64,000 nt of DNA, from contig JAKSJK010000002.1 of the NCBI GenBank assembly GCA_024398095.1, forward strand, positions 1 to 64,000. Direction: 5' to 3'. Source of the stretch: Bacteroidales bacterium. GTDB lineage: Bacteria; Bacteroidota; Bacteroidia; Bacteroidales; UBA932. Shown in pieces: positions 50,719-59,351 of the stretch. The position numbers and the translations under genes are program-made. How positions within the stretch are numbered: the first letter of the stretch is position 1; the number at the start of each line of letters is the position of its first letter. The notes under the pieces were generated by a model that worked only from the letters and a program-made list of their open reading frames with translations, did no database searches and had not been told where the DNA came from.

Positions 50719-52125
50719 ATGAACCAAAAGAATCTTGCCCTTACCGGAGTTGGCGCGCTTGCTGCCCTTGCCGGCTGTACTCCTACTCAACAGAAACCGA
50801 ATATAGTGTTTTTCCTCGCCGACGATATCGGTGTGGAAGCTTTCGGTTGCTACGGCGGTGCCGAGTACGAGACCCCTAACATCGATGCCCTTGCGACCCA
50901 GGGCATCCAGTACATGAATATGAACGCTCAGCCGCTGAGTTCTCCGAGCCGTGTGCAGATCCTGACCGGCCAGTACAACGATCGCAACTACAGCGCCTTC
51001 GGCTATATCAATGATGACGAACACAATATCGGCGAACTGGCTGCACTGGCCGGCTACAACAGCGCAATAGTGGGCAAGTGGCAGCTCGGCCGCGACCGTC
51101 AGATGATACACCGCATGGGCTTCAGCGAGTTCTATTGCAGCCAGGTAGAGCTCTACCGCGAGACACGCAGCGCCACCCAGACAGACCGCTATGCCAACTC
51201 TCTCTGGGATGTGGACGGCAAGTCCTACGACTTCGCTCTCTACGGTCCGGATTCAATGGAAGACCGGGCATTCGACTACATTGACCGCCAGGTCGAGGCT
51301 GGGCAGCCTTTCCTGCTCTATTACACCCAGCCACTCGTGCATACTCCGCACGTGACCACCCCTGACGACGATGAGTGGGATGTACGCTATGAGAGCCGTT
51401 TCACCGCGGCACAGGATACCTGCCACTTCCGCAGCATGGTCAAGTATATGGACAAGCAGGTGGGGGAGATGGTGCAGTATCTCAAGGATAAGGGTATATG
51501 GGACAATACCATATTTATATATGCAGCTGACAACGGTACTTCTACCCGCATCGTCAGCAAGCAGCAGGACGGCAGACGTCTGCGCGGCGGCAAGGGAGAG
51601 GCCAACTACATGGGTACGCATGTGCCTATGATCATCTGCTGGGGTGACAAGGTGGATCCGCGTCAGGTGGATCATCTGGTCGATTTCACCGATCTCCTGC
51701 CGACCTTCGCAGATGCGATGGGTGTGCAGGTGCCTCAGGATTGGAAACTTGATGGCGTGAGCCTCTATCCGGAGATATGCGGCAGGGAGGCTAATCAGAA
51801 GGATCTGGTACTGGTGCATTTCAATCCTCTCTGGCCTACTTCACCTTCGCCTAAGGCTTCCCGCTATGCCATGAATGATTCCCTGGCCTATTTCTGGGAC
51901 GGACGCATCTATAATTACCGTGAGGATCCGGAGTTTACTTCTCCGGTGATGTATGACGAGGCTTCCGATGAGATGAAGTCTGCTGTGGCTGCCCTCAAGG
52001 AGCGTGTCGAGGCCGAGTATGATTATTCATATGGTGTGAACTTCACTCCTGATGCTCCTGGCGCTCCTCGCCGCGGCAACTACAAGACTTTCTACGATTG
52101 GGCTCCGCCACAGAATCCGTTCTAG
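50719..52125 (+). CDS. serine-type sulfatase
   Basis: 468 residues from the ATG at 50719; a longer in-frame start would lie inside the upstream terminator. The sulfatase signature is SSPSRVQILTG with the formylglycine precursor Ser74, so an anaerobic radical-SAM maturase (anSME) is needed, and none is in this window. Metal-site Asp35-Asp36 lie in 'VFFLADDIGVEAFGCYG'. 'GKWQLGRD' and 'YAADNGTSTR' supply further ligands. The N-terminus has a lipobox-like LAGC ending at Cys20. It removes sulfate esters from glycans or other substrates, probably in the periplasm or at the surface. Confidence 0.92.
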   Translation: MNQKNLALTGVGALAALAGCTPTQQKPNIVFFLADDIGVEAFGCYGGAEYETPNIDALATQGIQYMNMNAQPLSSPSRVQILTGQYNDRNYSAFGYINDDEHNIGELAALAGYNSAIVGKWQLGRDRQMIHRMGFSEFYCSQVELYRETRSATQTDRYANSLWDVDGKSYDFALYGPDSMEDRAFDYIDRQVEAGQPFLLYYTQPLVHTPHVTTPDDDEWDVRYESRFTAAQDTCHFRSMVKYMDKQVGEMVQYLKDKGIWDNTIFIYAADNGTSTRIVSKQQDGRRLRGGKGEANYMGTHVPMIICWGDKVDPRQVDHLVDFTDLLPTFADAMGVQVPQDWKLDGVSLYPEICGREANQKDLVLVHFNPLWPTSPSPKASRYAMNDSLAYFWDGRIYNYREDPEFTSPVMYDEASDEMKSAVAALKERVEAEYDYSYGVNFTPDAPGAPRRGNYKTFYDWAPPQNPF

Positions 52126-52151
52126 CAGAACGGAGTCCAATGGTTGAATAC

Positions 52152-52186
52152 AAAAAAGCCTGACTCGGTGAGAGTCAGGCTTTTTT
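52152..52186. terminator. bidirectional terminator between sulfatase and rpmH
   Basis: GCCTGACTC (52158-52166), loop GGTGA, GAGTCAGGC (52172-52180), flanked by A6 and T6, so it works on both strands for the convergent genes. Confidence 0.9.
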
Positions 52187-52200
52187 AATTCTTGGATGAA

Positions 52201-52353
52201 TTAAAATCTATCCTCTGAAGAAACGGTGAGTTTCTTGCGGCCGTGACGACGGCGAGCTGCGAGGACGCGACGTCCGTTAGGGGTAGACATGCGCTCGCGG
52301 AAGCCGTGCTTGTTACGGCGCTTGCGCTCAGATGGCTGGAATGTTCTTTTCAT
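52201..52353 (-). CDS. rpmH: 50S ribosomal protein L34
   Basis: 50 residues beginning [20 protein letters not shown], followed by '[20 protein letters not shown]', the highly conserved L34 sequence, with a slightly longer C-terminal tail ([10 protein letters not shown]). It has its own promoter (52391-52422) and a terminator after it. Unlike many bacteria there is no rnpA, yidC or dnaA neighbour. Confidence 0.97.
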   Translation of the reverse strand: MKRTFQPSERKRRNKHGFRERMSTPNGRRVLAARRRHGRKKLTVSSEDRF

Positions 52354-52390
52354 ATCTATACTATTTTATATTATTCTACAGTTGGGAGTG

Positions 52391-52422
52391 CAAAGGTAGT
52401 ATTTTTGCACAAACCGACAAAA
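52391..52422 (-). promoter_or_regulatory. promoter of rpmH
   Basis: Minus-strand TTTG (within 52418-52422), a 19-base spacer and TACCTTTG (52398-52391). Exact Bacteroidota-type spacing. Confidence 0.77.
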
Positions 52423-52430
52423 TTTTTCGC

Positions 52431-53081
52431 TTATTTTTCTATGCGTATCACGAATTTGCCGGCGAAATACTCGTCATTAAGCCACTGATCCACGGCCCAG
52501 ACGCTCACAGAGCCTTTTTGCATCTTCCATCTGTTCATCGCCACCCCGATTTCCTCGGCAATGTCGCCGCCCTTGAGGTAGAGTATGCCCTTGCTGTATT
52601 TGCCTTTTACCCATGGGATGAAATTCTCCAGAGCGGTAACGGCACGAGACACCACCCAGTCGAAGGTCTGGGGAAGACTCTCGGCGCGGGCATTGACGCA
52701 TTTCACATTCTTAAGGCCGAGAGCTGCTGCCACATTGCTTGCAACAGTGATCTTTTTCCCTATCGAGTCGCAGAGAGTGAACTCCACCTCGGGGAACATT
52801 ATCGCCAGAGGAATTCCCGGGAAGCCGCCTCCTGTGCCCAGATCAAGCACCTTGGAACCTGGCTCCAGCACGCCCCCGCTGCGTGAAGCGTAGGATGCAA
52901 TCGCCAGTGAGTGAAGCACATGATGGCGGTAAAGTTCGTCGATGTCTTTTCTGGAAATCACGTTTATCTTGCTGTTCCAATCGCGATAGAGGGCATCCAG
53001 AGCAGCAAACTGTTTCAATTGTTCTCCGCTGACAGACGGGAACTCAGCCAGCAGAATCTTTTCAAACTCCGTGTAGGTCAT
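52431..53081 (-). CDS. rsmG: 16S rRNA (guanine527-N7)-methyltransferase
   Basis: 216 residues. It methylates G527 of 16S rRNA. 'LYRDWNSKINVISRKDIDELYRHHVLHSLAI' and the SAM motif 'VLDLGTGGGFPGIPLAI' are RsmG signatures, followed by 'DSIGKKITVASNVAAALGLKNV' and 'DWVVSRAVTAL'. The start overlaps the upstream sigma factor stop by 4 bases. Confidence 0.97.
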   Translation of the reverse strand: MTYTEFEKILLAEFPSVSGEQLKQFAALDALYRDWNSKINVISRKDIDELYRHHVLHSLAIASYASRSGGVLEPGSKVLDLGTGGGFPGIPLAIMFPEVEFTLCDSIGKKITVASNVAAALGLKNVKCVNARAESLPQTFDWVVSRAVTALENFIPWVKGKYSKGILYLKGGDIAEEIGVAMNRWKMQKGSVSVWAVDQWLNDEYFAGKFVIRIEK

Positions 53082-53650
53082 AACTCATCCTCCTCATCCT
53101 CTATCAGCATCTTCTGCAGTATCTCCTTCGAACGGCGAATCCTGGTCTTGATGGTGTTCAGAGGCATATCCAGTTTCTCGGCAATCTCGTTGTAGTCCAT
53201 CTCCTCGACGAAGCGGAGCCTTGCGATCTCCCTGTAGAGTTCGCTCAGGCCGTTGATGTAGCCGATGATCTTGTCGTAATCCTCGCGTGTGCTGATCGTG
53301 TCCTCAGGTGAGGCTTCCCCGGTGGTGATACCGGCAGTTGTGCTGGCATCCGTGTCTATCGAGGTCGTCGGCATCTTGTCGTTCTCGCGGCGGATCTTGT
53401 CGCTGTGGTCCAGGGCAGTGTTCCAGCCGATGGTATATAGCCAGGTGCGGAATACTCCCTTGGTCTCGTCGAAACTCTCTATGTGCAGGAAGGCCTTCAG
53501 GAATGTCTGCATACAGATGTCTTCCACGTCGGCACTGGGCACAACCTTGTGAATATGCGCCTTCAGACCGCCTTTGTAGCGGTTGAAGATCTCCAGGAAT
53601 GCGGTTTCGTTCTTCTTGCGGGCGAGGACGATAAGTTCCTCGTCGCTCAT
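53078..53650 (-). CDS. ECF-type RNA polymerase sigma factor
   Basis: 190 residues from the ATG at 53650, which lies 4 bases after the polA stop; an in-frame ATG at 53695 would overlap polA by 41 bases. Region 2 is 'AFLEIFNRYKGGLKAHIHKVVPSADVEDICMQTFLKAFLHIESFDETKGVFRTWLYTIGWNTALDHSDK'. Region 4 is 'IARLRFVEEMDYNEIAEKLDMPLNTIKTRIRRSKEILQKML'. A linker of about 45 residues rich in Thr, Ser and Asp joins them. No anti-sigma gene is adjacent, unlike SusC-linked ECF pairs, so it is more like the housekeeping ECF factors of Bacteroidota. Confidence 0.92.
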   Translation of the reverse strand: MSDEELIVLARKKNETAFLEIFNRYKGGLKAHIHKVVPSADVEDICMQTFLKAFLHIESFDETKGVFRTWLYTIGWNTALDHSDKIRRENDKMPTTSIDTDASTTAGITTGEASPEDTISTREDYDKIIGYINGLSELYREIARLRFVEEMDYNEIAEKLDMPLNTIKTRIRRSKEILQKMLIEDEEDEL

Positions 53651-53654
53651 CGCA

Positions 53655-56279
53655 TTAATGTGCTTCGAGCCAGTTCTTTCCATGGTTGCATTCAACGTTG
53701 AGTGAAACGCTCAGCTTCACGATGTTTTCCATTCCTTCCACAACTATCCTTTCCAGTGTCTCCAGTTCCTGCGGCAGTGCATCGAACACGAGTTCGTCGT
53801 GTATCTGCAGCACCATACGGCTCTTGAGGCCCGCCTCTGTCATCCGCCTGTCCACCTCGATCATCGCCTTCTTGATTATGTCCGCCGAGGTACCCTGTAT
53901 AGGTGCATTCACGGCGTTCCTCTCGGCGAGGGCGCGTACTGTGCCATTCTGGGCATTGACGTCTGGGACATATCTGCGGCGTCCGTAGATTGTCTCCACA
54001 TACCCATTCTCCCTGGCTGAAGCAAGTGTTCTGTCTATGAAGTCTCGTATGGTTGGGAAGGATGCGAAATAGTCGTCGATTATCTGCTTGGCCTCGCCGC
54101 GCGCGCAGCCGAGTCTCTGTGCCAGGCCGAAGGCGGAAATGCCGTACATGATTCCGAAGTTTGCGGTCTTTGCCACGCGTCGCTGGTCTGCCGTAACCTC
54201 GGACGGGTCTATCCTGAATATCTTGGCAGCCGTCGCCTTATGGACATCTATGCCCGAATTGAATGCCTCGAGCAGATGTCCGTCCTGGCTCAGGTGGGCC
54301 ATGATGCGAAGCTCGATCTGAGAGTAGTCCGCGGACACGATTATGCCCTCAGGGGTGCTCGGAACGAAGGCCTTTCGTATTTCCTTGCCCCTTTCCGTCC
54401 TGATCGGGATGTTCTGGAGATTCGGCTTCGAGGAACTGAGGCGTCCTGTGGCTGTAAGGGCCTGGTTGAAGGTCGTATGGATCTTGCCATCCAGTCTGGA
54501 TATATATTCCGGGAATGGCTCTATATAGGTGGACAACAGTTTCTTCGCTGCCCTGTATTCCAGAATCTCGCTGACTACCGGATGCCTGTCCGCGATGCTC
54601 AGAAGGGTTTCTTCATCGGTAGAATCGTTGCCTTTCTTCTTGCGCGGCAGCAGCTGCAGCTTGTCGTAGATGAGCCCTGCAATCTGCTTTGGAGAGGAAA
54701 TGTTCAGCTGCGGATCGTCCGCCAGGGAACGAATGATGGTCTGGCGCGCTTCCACCTCGTGGCGGAGCTTGTCGGCGAATTCGCGCAGGCTGCCGAGGTC
54801 CATCTTTATGCCGTTCTGCTCCATTTTGCAGAGCACCTTGATGAGTGGGGCTTCGATTTCGAGATACACCGTCTCAAGTCCGGCATTGCCAAGATCCTTC
54901 AGGAGCCTCTGGCCCAGCTTCAGGATGGCAGCTGTCTCTAGCAGGCTCCCTGAGGTGTCTTCCTCCGGGATTTCGTCAAAGAGGGAGAGGGGAGCGGCTT
55001 CTTCCGCCTTGGTTTCCAGGGAAACGCCCAGAACACTCTTGCAGAGGCTGTCCAGCTTGTGGCTCTTCTCCGGGTTGATCACGTAGTCCATCAGAGCCAC
55101 GTCCATCAGTGTGCCTTCAATATCAACGCTCTTGAGTCCTTCCTTGATCTCGCAGCAGTATTTCTTAATCCCGGCATCGCCCAGGCATTGCCTGAACATG
55201 CTGCTGTGTCCTTTGGCTGCTGCAATAACGCCATCGGCTTCGGCAGCAAGCGTCACTTCTCCTCCATTGATGCTGACTGCGCATTCACCCGACTTGGCTG
55301 CCATTGCGCAGACTGAAGCTGCATCCGTTTCCGTGAAGTTCAACTCCACTGCGGCTGATTCCGGCTCGGCAGGGGCGACAGAACCGTCATCTGCCGTGCA
55401 GCCTTTGAGATAGCGTTTAAGGGAACCCATCTCGTAGAAGTCGATGAGCTCGAATATCTTTGAACTGACGCGTCCGTCGAGTATCATGTCTTCGGTCTTC
55501 GCCTCCAGTTCTATGTCAGTCTTGATGGTCACAAGCACCTTGCTCAGGTCGATGTGGCCTCTTGCCGCCTCGAACATCGCTCCCTGCTTGGGACTCAGCT
55601 CGCCTATGTGGGCATATATGTTTTCCAGACTGCCGTATTTGGCTATGAGCTTGCTGGCGCCCACTTCGCCCACGCCCTTGACTCCGGGCACATTGTCGGA
55701 TGCGTCGCCGCAGATGGCGAGCATGTCGATGACCTGCAGAGGACTGTCTATGCCGTATCTGGCGCAGACGGCCGCCTCGTCAACGAGTTCGCGTTCGGCG
55801 CCGCTCTTGCCAGGCTTATACTGGTGTATGTGCTTGGAAATCAGCTGGCCGTAGTCCTTGTCAGGGGTTACCATGTAGACCTCGAAGCCTTCTTTTTCGG
55901 CTCTTTTGGCCATGGAACCGATCACATCGTCTGCCTCGAAGCCCGGAATCATGAGCACCGGAATGCGCATGGCCTCGCAGAGCTCGGTCAGCGGCCCAAG
56001 TGCGTCTATGATGAGCTGCGGAGTGGCGTCGCGGTTAGCCTTGTACTCTGGATACAGCTGGTTGCGGAAGGTGCCTCCCGGAGGGTCGAATGACACAGCC
56101 AGGTGCGATGGCTTCTCCTTCTCGATGAGCTCGAGGATATATTTAGTGAATCCGTAGAGGATGGAGGTGTCGGTACCCTTGGAATTGACCATCGGGCGCC
56201 TCAGGAGTGCATAGTACATCCTGAACACCAGGGCGTGTCCGTCTATCAGATACAGTGTGTTGACTTTATTGGAATCCAT
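53655..56279 (-). CDS. polA: DNA polymerase I
   Basis: 874 residues from the ATG at 56279; the alternative upstream start is TTG. Three domains are present. A 5'-3' exonuclease occupies ~1-300 ('YLIDGHALVFRMYYAL', 'VLMIPGFEADDVIGSMAKRAE', 'GDASDNVPGVKGVG'). A 3'-5' exonuclease-like region (~315-470) has lost the DxE metal motif (it reads 'ECAVSINGGEV'). A full polymerase domain carries motif A 'SADYSQIELRIMAHLS', motif B 'RRVAKTANFGIMYGISAFGL' and motif C 'QIHDELVFD'. It functions in Okazaki-fragment processing and repair. Its start overlaps the ABC ATPase stop by 14 bases. Confidence 0.97.
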   Translation of the reverse strand: MDSNKVNTLYLIDGHALVFRMYYALLRRPMVNSKGTDTSILYGFTKYILELIEKEKPSHLAVSFDPPGGTFRNQLYPEYKANRDATPQLIIDALGPLTELCEAMRIPVLMIPGFEADDVIGSMAKRAEKEGFEVYMVTPDKDYGQLISKHIHQYKPGKSGAERELVDEAAVCARYGIDSPLQVIDMLAICGDASDNVPGVKGVGEVGASKLIAKYGSLENIYAHIGELSPKQGAMFEAARGHIDLSKVLVTIKTDIELEAKTEDMILDGRVSSKIFELIDFYEMGSLKRYLKGCTADDGSVAPAEPESAAVELNFTETDAASVCAMAAKSGECAVSINGGEVTLAAEADGVIAAAKGHSSMFRQCLGDAGIKKYCCEIKEGLKSVDIEGTLMDVALMDYVINPEKSHKLDSLCKSVLGVSLETKAEEAAPLSLFDEIPEEDTSGSLLETAAILKLGQRLLKDLGNAGLETVYLEIEAPLIKVLCKMEQNGIKMDLGSLREFADKLRHEVEARQTIIRSLADDPQLNISSPKQIAGLIYDKLQLLPRKKKGNDSTDEETLLSIADRHPVVSEILEYRAAKKLLSTYIEPFPEYISRLDGKIHTTFNQALTATGRLSSSKPNLQNIPIRTERGKEIRKAFVPSTPEGIIVSADYSQIELRIMAHLSQDGHLLEAFNSGIDVHKATAAKIFRIDPSEVTADQRRVAKTANFGIMYGISAFGLAQRLGCARGEAKQIIDDYFASFPTIRDFIDRTLASARENGYVETIYGRRRYVPDVNAQNGTVRALAERNAVNAPIQGTSADIIKKAMIEVDRRMTEAGLKSRMVLQIHDELVFDALPQELETLERIVVEGMENIVKLSVSLNVECNHGKNWLEAH

Positions 56280-56916
56280 AATTTTCAAAGATATGAAAAA
56301 TTACCGATTTTCCCTCTTCACTGCCTTTGTGGAAACGTTTGTCGCTTCCTATTGCCCAGACTTCGTTGCAGACAGTCTGTGAATCGGCGAGGTCGTGGGA
56401 GGAGAATACGACTGTCTTGCTGCTGTCGGCGATGCTGCGAAGCGCTTTGAGCACCGATATCCGATTCTCCGGGTCGAGGAAGGCTGTTGGCTCGTCCAGC
56501 AGAAGCAGCCGGTGTCCGCTGGTGAGGGCCACTGCGATGCAGGCCTTCTGGAACTCTCCGTCGCTGAGTGTGGATATGTCCTGTGCAGCCTTGCCGTCTA
56601 TGCCCATGAGCTTGAGAGCTTCTTCTATCCTGGCAGACAGTTCTTTGCCTATGCGCCCGTCCCAGTGGCTCTCGCGGTAGCATGCTGTTGCGACAAAGTC
56701 TCTGAGAGTGAATCCCTTGACCTTGGGGATCCCGGTCGGAATCATAGAGACATCGCCCTTGTTTTCATCTGCCAGGAGCCTCAGAAGTGTGGTCTTGCCG
56801 CTGCCGTTGGCTCCGCAGAGAAGTATGCATTTCCCTTCGGCTTCAGGTCCTATGCTGATGCCGCTGCAGAGCGTTCTGTCTGCACATTTCAGTTCTATGT
56901 CGTACAGAGGCTTCAT
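56266..56916 (-). CDS. FecE/BtuD-type ABC transporter ATPase
   Basis: 216 residues from the ATG at 56916, which overlaps the permease stop by 4 bases. A much longer in-frame extension through the permease gene is not real. Walker A is GANGSGKT (35-42), Walker B 'RLLLLDEPTAFLD', the H-loop 'VFSSHD', and the signature is degenerate, LSDGE instead of LSGGE. It energises the adjacent FecCD permease for uptake of iron-siderophore, heme or cobalamin. It is shorter than most FecE proteins (~255 residues). Confidence 0.9.
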   Translation of the reverse strand: MKPLYDIELKCADRTLCSGISIGPEAEGKCILLCGANGSGKTTLLRLLADENKGDVSMIPTGIPKVKGFTLRDFVATACYRESHWDGRIGKELSARIEEALKLMGIDGKAAQDISTLSDGEFQKACIAVALTSGHRLLLLDEPTAFLDPENRISVLKALRSIADSSKTVVFSSHDLADSQTVCNEVWAIGSDKRFHKGSEEGKSVIFHIFENYGFQ

Positions 56917-57869
56917 TTCTTCATCAGTATATATAGGATTACAGGAATGCCGATGATGGCGAGAATGCTGCCGGCAGGGAGGGGTGTGGACCAGATTTGA
57001 GACAGCAGGTCTGCGCAGACTGCGAGGGCCGCGCCGGTGAGCAGGGTGCCCGGGATCAGGATGCGGTGGAGGGAAGTTCCGCTGAGTCCCCTGACTATAT
57101 GTGGGGCTGCAATGCCGACGAAGCCGAGCGGACCGCAGAAGGCGGTTACCGTGCCGGCGATGAGGCTGCAGCTGGCCAGGGAAAGAAAGCGTATCAGCTG
57201 TACATTCGCTCCCGAAAGTCGGGTGTATTCGTCTCCGAAAAGTATAAGGTCGAGTCCTTTGCAGTTGAAAAGGCACAGCAGCAGTCCTGCGAAGGAGGCT
57301 GTTCCTATTGCGGCTGCTCCTTCCCATCCAGCGTTGCTGAAACTGCCTGCCGCCCAGCTGTAGTAGAGCTTGAGGCTCTCCGCGTTGCTGCCCCACTGGA
57401 GCAGGGCTACAGCTGCGCTGACTATGAATCCCAGCATCACTCCGAACAGCAGGAGGGTATAGGTGGAGGAGGTTCTGGAGGATACCAGGAGAATCAGTGC
57501 GCTGCAGGCCAGGGCACCGGCAAAGGCTGCGCTCACGATGCCTGCATTGGCGATCCCCGATGAGACCATTGCACCGCCTGCTGCAGCGCCCATGGTTGCG
57601 AGTGCGGCTCCCAGGCCGGCTCCTGCGCTCACACCCATTATATGCGGGTCGGCGAGGGGATTGCGGAAGATGCTCTGCATCTGCAGTCCGCCGATGGCCA
57701 GGCCTGCTCCCGCCAAAAGGGCGTTGAGCATGCGTGGGAGGCGTATCTTGCCGATTACGAGCGCACCTGCATCGGCAAATTGGCTGCCGCCCAGCAGCAG
57801 GTCCGCCGCGCAGAAGGCTGCGAGCAGAAGTCCTGTGACGAGCAGTGTCAATGTGCTTTTGCGGTTCAT
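56913..57869 (-). CDS. FecCD/BtuC-type ABC transporter permease
   Basis: 318 residues with about ten hydrophobic segments. Family marks: 'RLPRMLNALLAGAGLAIGGLQMQSIFRNPLADPHIMGVSAGAGLGAALA', 'GVMLGFIVSAAVALLQW', 'RFLSLASCSLIAGTVTAFCGPLGFVGIAAPHIVRGLSGTSLHRILIPGTLL'. It forms the inner-membrane channel for iron chelates, heme or vitamin B12. It is followed by its ATPase, but no periplasmic binding protein or TonB receptor gene is in the window. It is divergent from pepC. Confidence 0.93.
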   Translation of the reverse strand: MNRKSTLTLLVTGLLLAAFCAADLLLGGSQFADAGALVIGKIRLPRMLNALLAGAGLAIGGLQMQSIFRNPLADPHIMGVSAGAGLGAALATMGAAAGGAMVSSGIANAGIVSAAFAGALACSALILLVSSRTSSTYTLLLFGVMLGFIVSAAVALLQWGSNAESLKLYYSWAAGSFSNAGWEGAAAIGTASFAGLLLCLFNCKGLDLILFGDEYTRLSGANVQLIRFLSLASCSLIAGTVTAFCGPLGFVGIAAPHIVRGLSGTSLHRILIPGTLLTGAALAVCADLLSQIWSTPLPAGSILAIIGIPVILYILMKK

Positions 57870-57885
57870 CTGTCAAGAATTTCAA

Positions 57886-57903
57886 CAAAGATAACTATCT
57901 TTG
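57886..57903. promoter_or_regulatory. back-to-back -7 elements of the divergent FecCD and pepC units
   Basis: CAAAGATA (57886-57893; minus-strand TATCTTTG for the permease) and TATCTTTG (57896-57903; plus strand for pepC) are separated by two bases and together form an 18-base near-perfect palindrome. The two promoters must compete or be coordinated. -33 elements are not obvious on either side. Confidence 0.6.
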
Positions 57904-57920
57904 ACAAAACAAGCACGACT

Positions 57921-59351
57921 ATGAAACGCAATCTTACAATACTCGCAGCGGTGGCTTTGATGCTGCCGTGCATCGCAAAGGCCCAGCCTAAGGCGGGCGC
58001 ACCGGAAGGTGGAATCTCTGCTGAAATGCTCAGCGAAATCGCAACAGGCTATGCCGGCACCCCGTCCGACAAGGCCATCAAGAATGCCCTTGCCACCACT
58101 CCAATCAACACCCTCGCTCTCAACAGCGAGAATGCGGCCATGATCGACACCCATTTCTCCGACAGGGTGAAGACCAAGGGCATCACCGATCAGAAATCTT
58201 CCGGCCGCTGCTGGTTGTTCACTGGCCTGAATGTGCTCAGAGCCCGTATGATCGATAAATTCGACCTGCCTGAATTCCAGTTCAGCCAGTCGTACGTGTT
58301 CTTTTACGACCAGCTTGAAAAGGCGAATCTCTTCCTCCAGGGAGTGATTGACACCCGTGACCTGCCGTTCGAGGACCGCACCGTGGATTGGCTTTTCAGC
58401 AATCCTTTGAGCGACGGCGGACAGTTCACCGGTGTTTCCAACCTGGTGACCAAGTACGGACTGGTGCCTTCAGAGGCCATGCCTGAGATGAATTCCGCCA
58501 ACAGTACCGCCCAGATGGCCATGCTTCTTAAGCTCAAGCTACGCGAGGATGGTCTGAGGCTCCGCGAGATGAATGACAAGGCTGACAAGAAGGCAAAGAA
58601 GAACATCGCAGCCTTGATGATGGGCAAGAAGGTGGAGATGCTCAAGGAAGTCTATCGCATGCTGGTTCTCTGCCTGGGCGTTCCTCCGACTGAGTTCGAG
58701 TGGACAAGGTGCAATTCCAAGGGCGAGATAGTCGGCACTGCCACCTACACTCCGAAATCCTTCTATGACGAGTTTGTCGGCGCTGACCTTGAGAACAATT
58801 ACGTGATGGTGATGAACGATCCGTGCCGCGAGTACGGCAAGGTCTACGAAATTGATTATGACCGCCATGTCTACGACGGACAGAACTGGGTCTATGTGAA
58901 TCTCCCTATCGAGAGAATCAAGGAGATGGCAATTGCTTCAATCAAAGACAACACCGCTATGTACTTCTCCTGCGATGTAGGCAAGTTCCGCAACATGACC
59001 AAGGGTACCCTCGACCTGGCTAACTTCGACTATGAGTCGCTCATGGGAGTAAGCTTCGGTATGAACAAGCAGGAGAGGGTGATGACCCACGCGAGCGGTT
59101 CGTCCCATGCGATGACTCTCATCGCCGTGGATCTCAAGGACGGACAGCCTGTGAAGTGGATGGTTGAGAACAGCTGGGGAGCAGCTTCCGGCTACAGGGG
59201 TAACCTCATAATGACGGACGAGTGGTTCAACGAGTACATGTTCCGTCTGGTTCTGGAGAAGAAATATGTTCCTGCAGATGTGATGAAGATGCTCGAGCAG
59301 GAACCGATCAAACTTCCGGCTTGGGATCCGATGTTCGCTCCGGAAGAGTAG
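57921..59351 (+). CDS. pepC: secreted C1B cysteine aminopeptidase (PepC / bleomycin hydrolase family)
   Basis: 476 residues from the ATG at 57921; a longer open frame upstream overlaps the divergent permease and is rejected. It has a signal peptide (LPCIAKAQ, cleavage near residue 21), unlike cytoplasmic PepC of other phyla. The C1 catalytic site is visible: Gln91 and Cys97 in 'DQKSSGRCWLF', His in 'SGSSHAMTLI', Asn in 'MVENSWGAASGYRG'. It trims N-terminal residues from peptides, probably in the periplasm. The stop codon is immediately adjacent to the convergent permease stop. Confidence 0.95.
   Translation: MKRNLTILAAVALMLPCIAKAQPKAGAPEGGISAEMLSEIATGYAGTPSDKAIKNALATTPINTLALNSENAAMIDTHFSDRVKTKGITDQKSSGRCWLFTGLNVLRARMIDKFDLPEFQFSQSYVFFYDQLEKANLFLQGVIDTRDLPFEDRTVDWLFSNPLSDGGQFTGVSNLVTKYGLVPSEAMPEMNSANSTAQMAMLLKLKLREDGLRLREMNDKADKKAKKNIAALMMGKKVEMLKEVYRMLVLCLGVPPTEFEWTRCNSKGEIVGTATYTPKSFYDEFVGADLENNYVMVMNDPCREYGKVYEIDYDRHVYDGQNWVYVNLPIERIKEMAIASIKDNTAMYFSCDVGKFRNMTKGTLDLANFDYESLMGVSFGMNKQERVMTHASGSSHAMTLIAVDLKDGQPVKWMVENSWGAASGYRGNLIMTDEWFNEYMFRLVLEKKYVPADVMKMLEQEPIKLPAWDPMFAPEE

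Noticed and set aside
52187..52430. Possible oriC near rpmH
   Set aside because: rpmH often lies near dnaA, but no DnaA-box cluster (TTATNCACA-like) and no dnaA, rnpA or yidC gene is visible here.
57000..57888. A ~320-codon N-terminal extension in frame with the ABC ATPase
   Set aside because: It overlaps the FecCD permease in another frame and its translation is Arg/Pro-rich nonsense; the ATG at 56916 overlaps the permease stop and begins a standard ATPase.
57642..57920. Upstream extension of pepC
   Set aside because: It lies in the divergent permease gene; the ATG at 57921 gives a proper signal peptide and follows the promoter.
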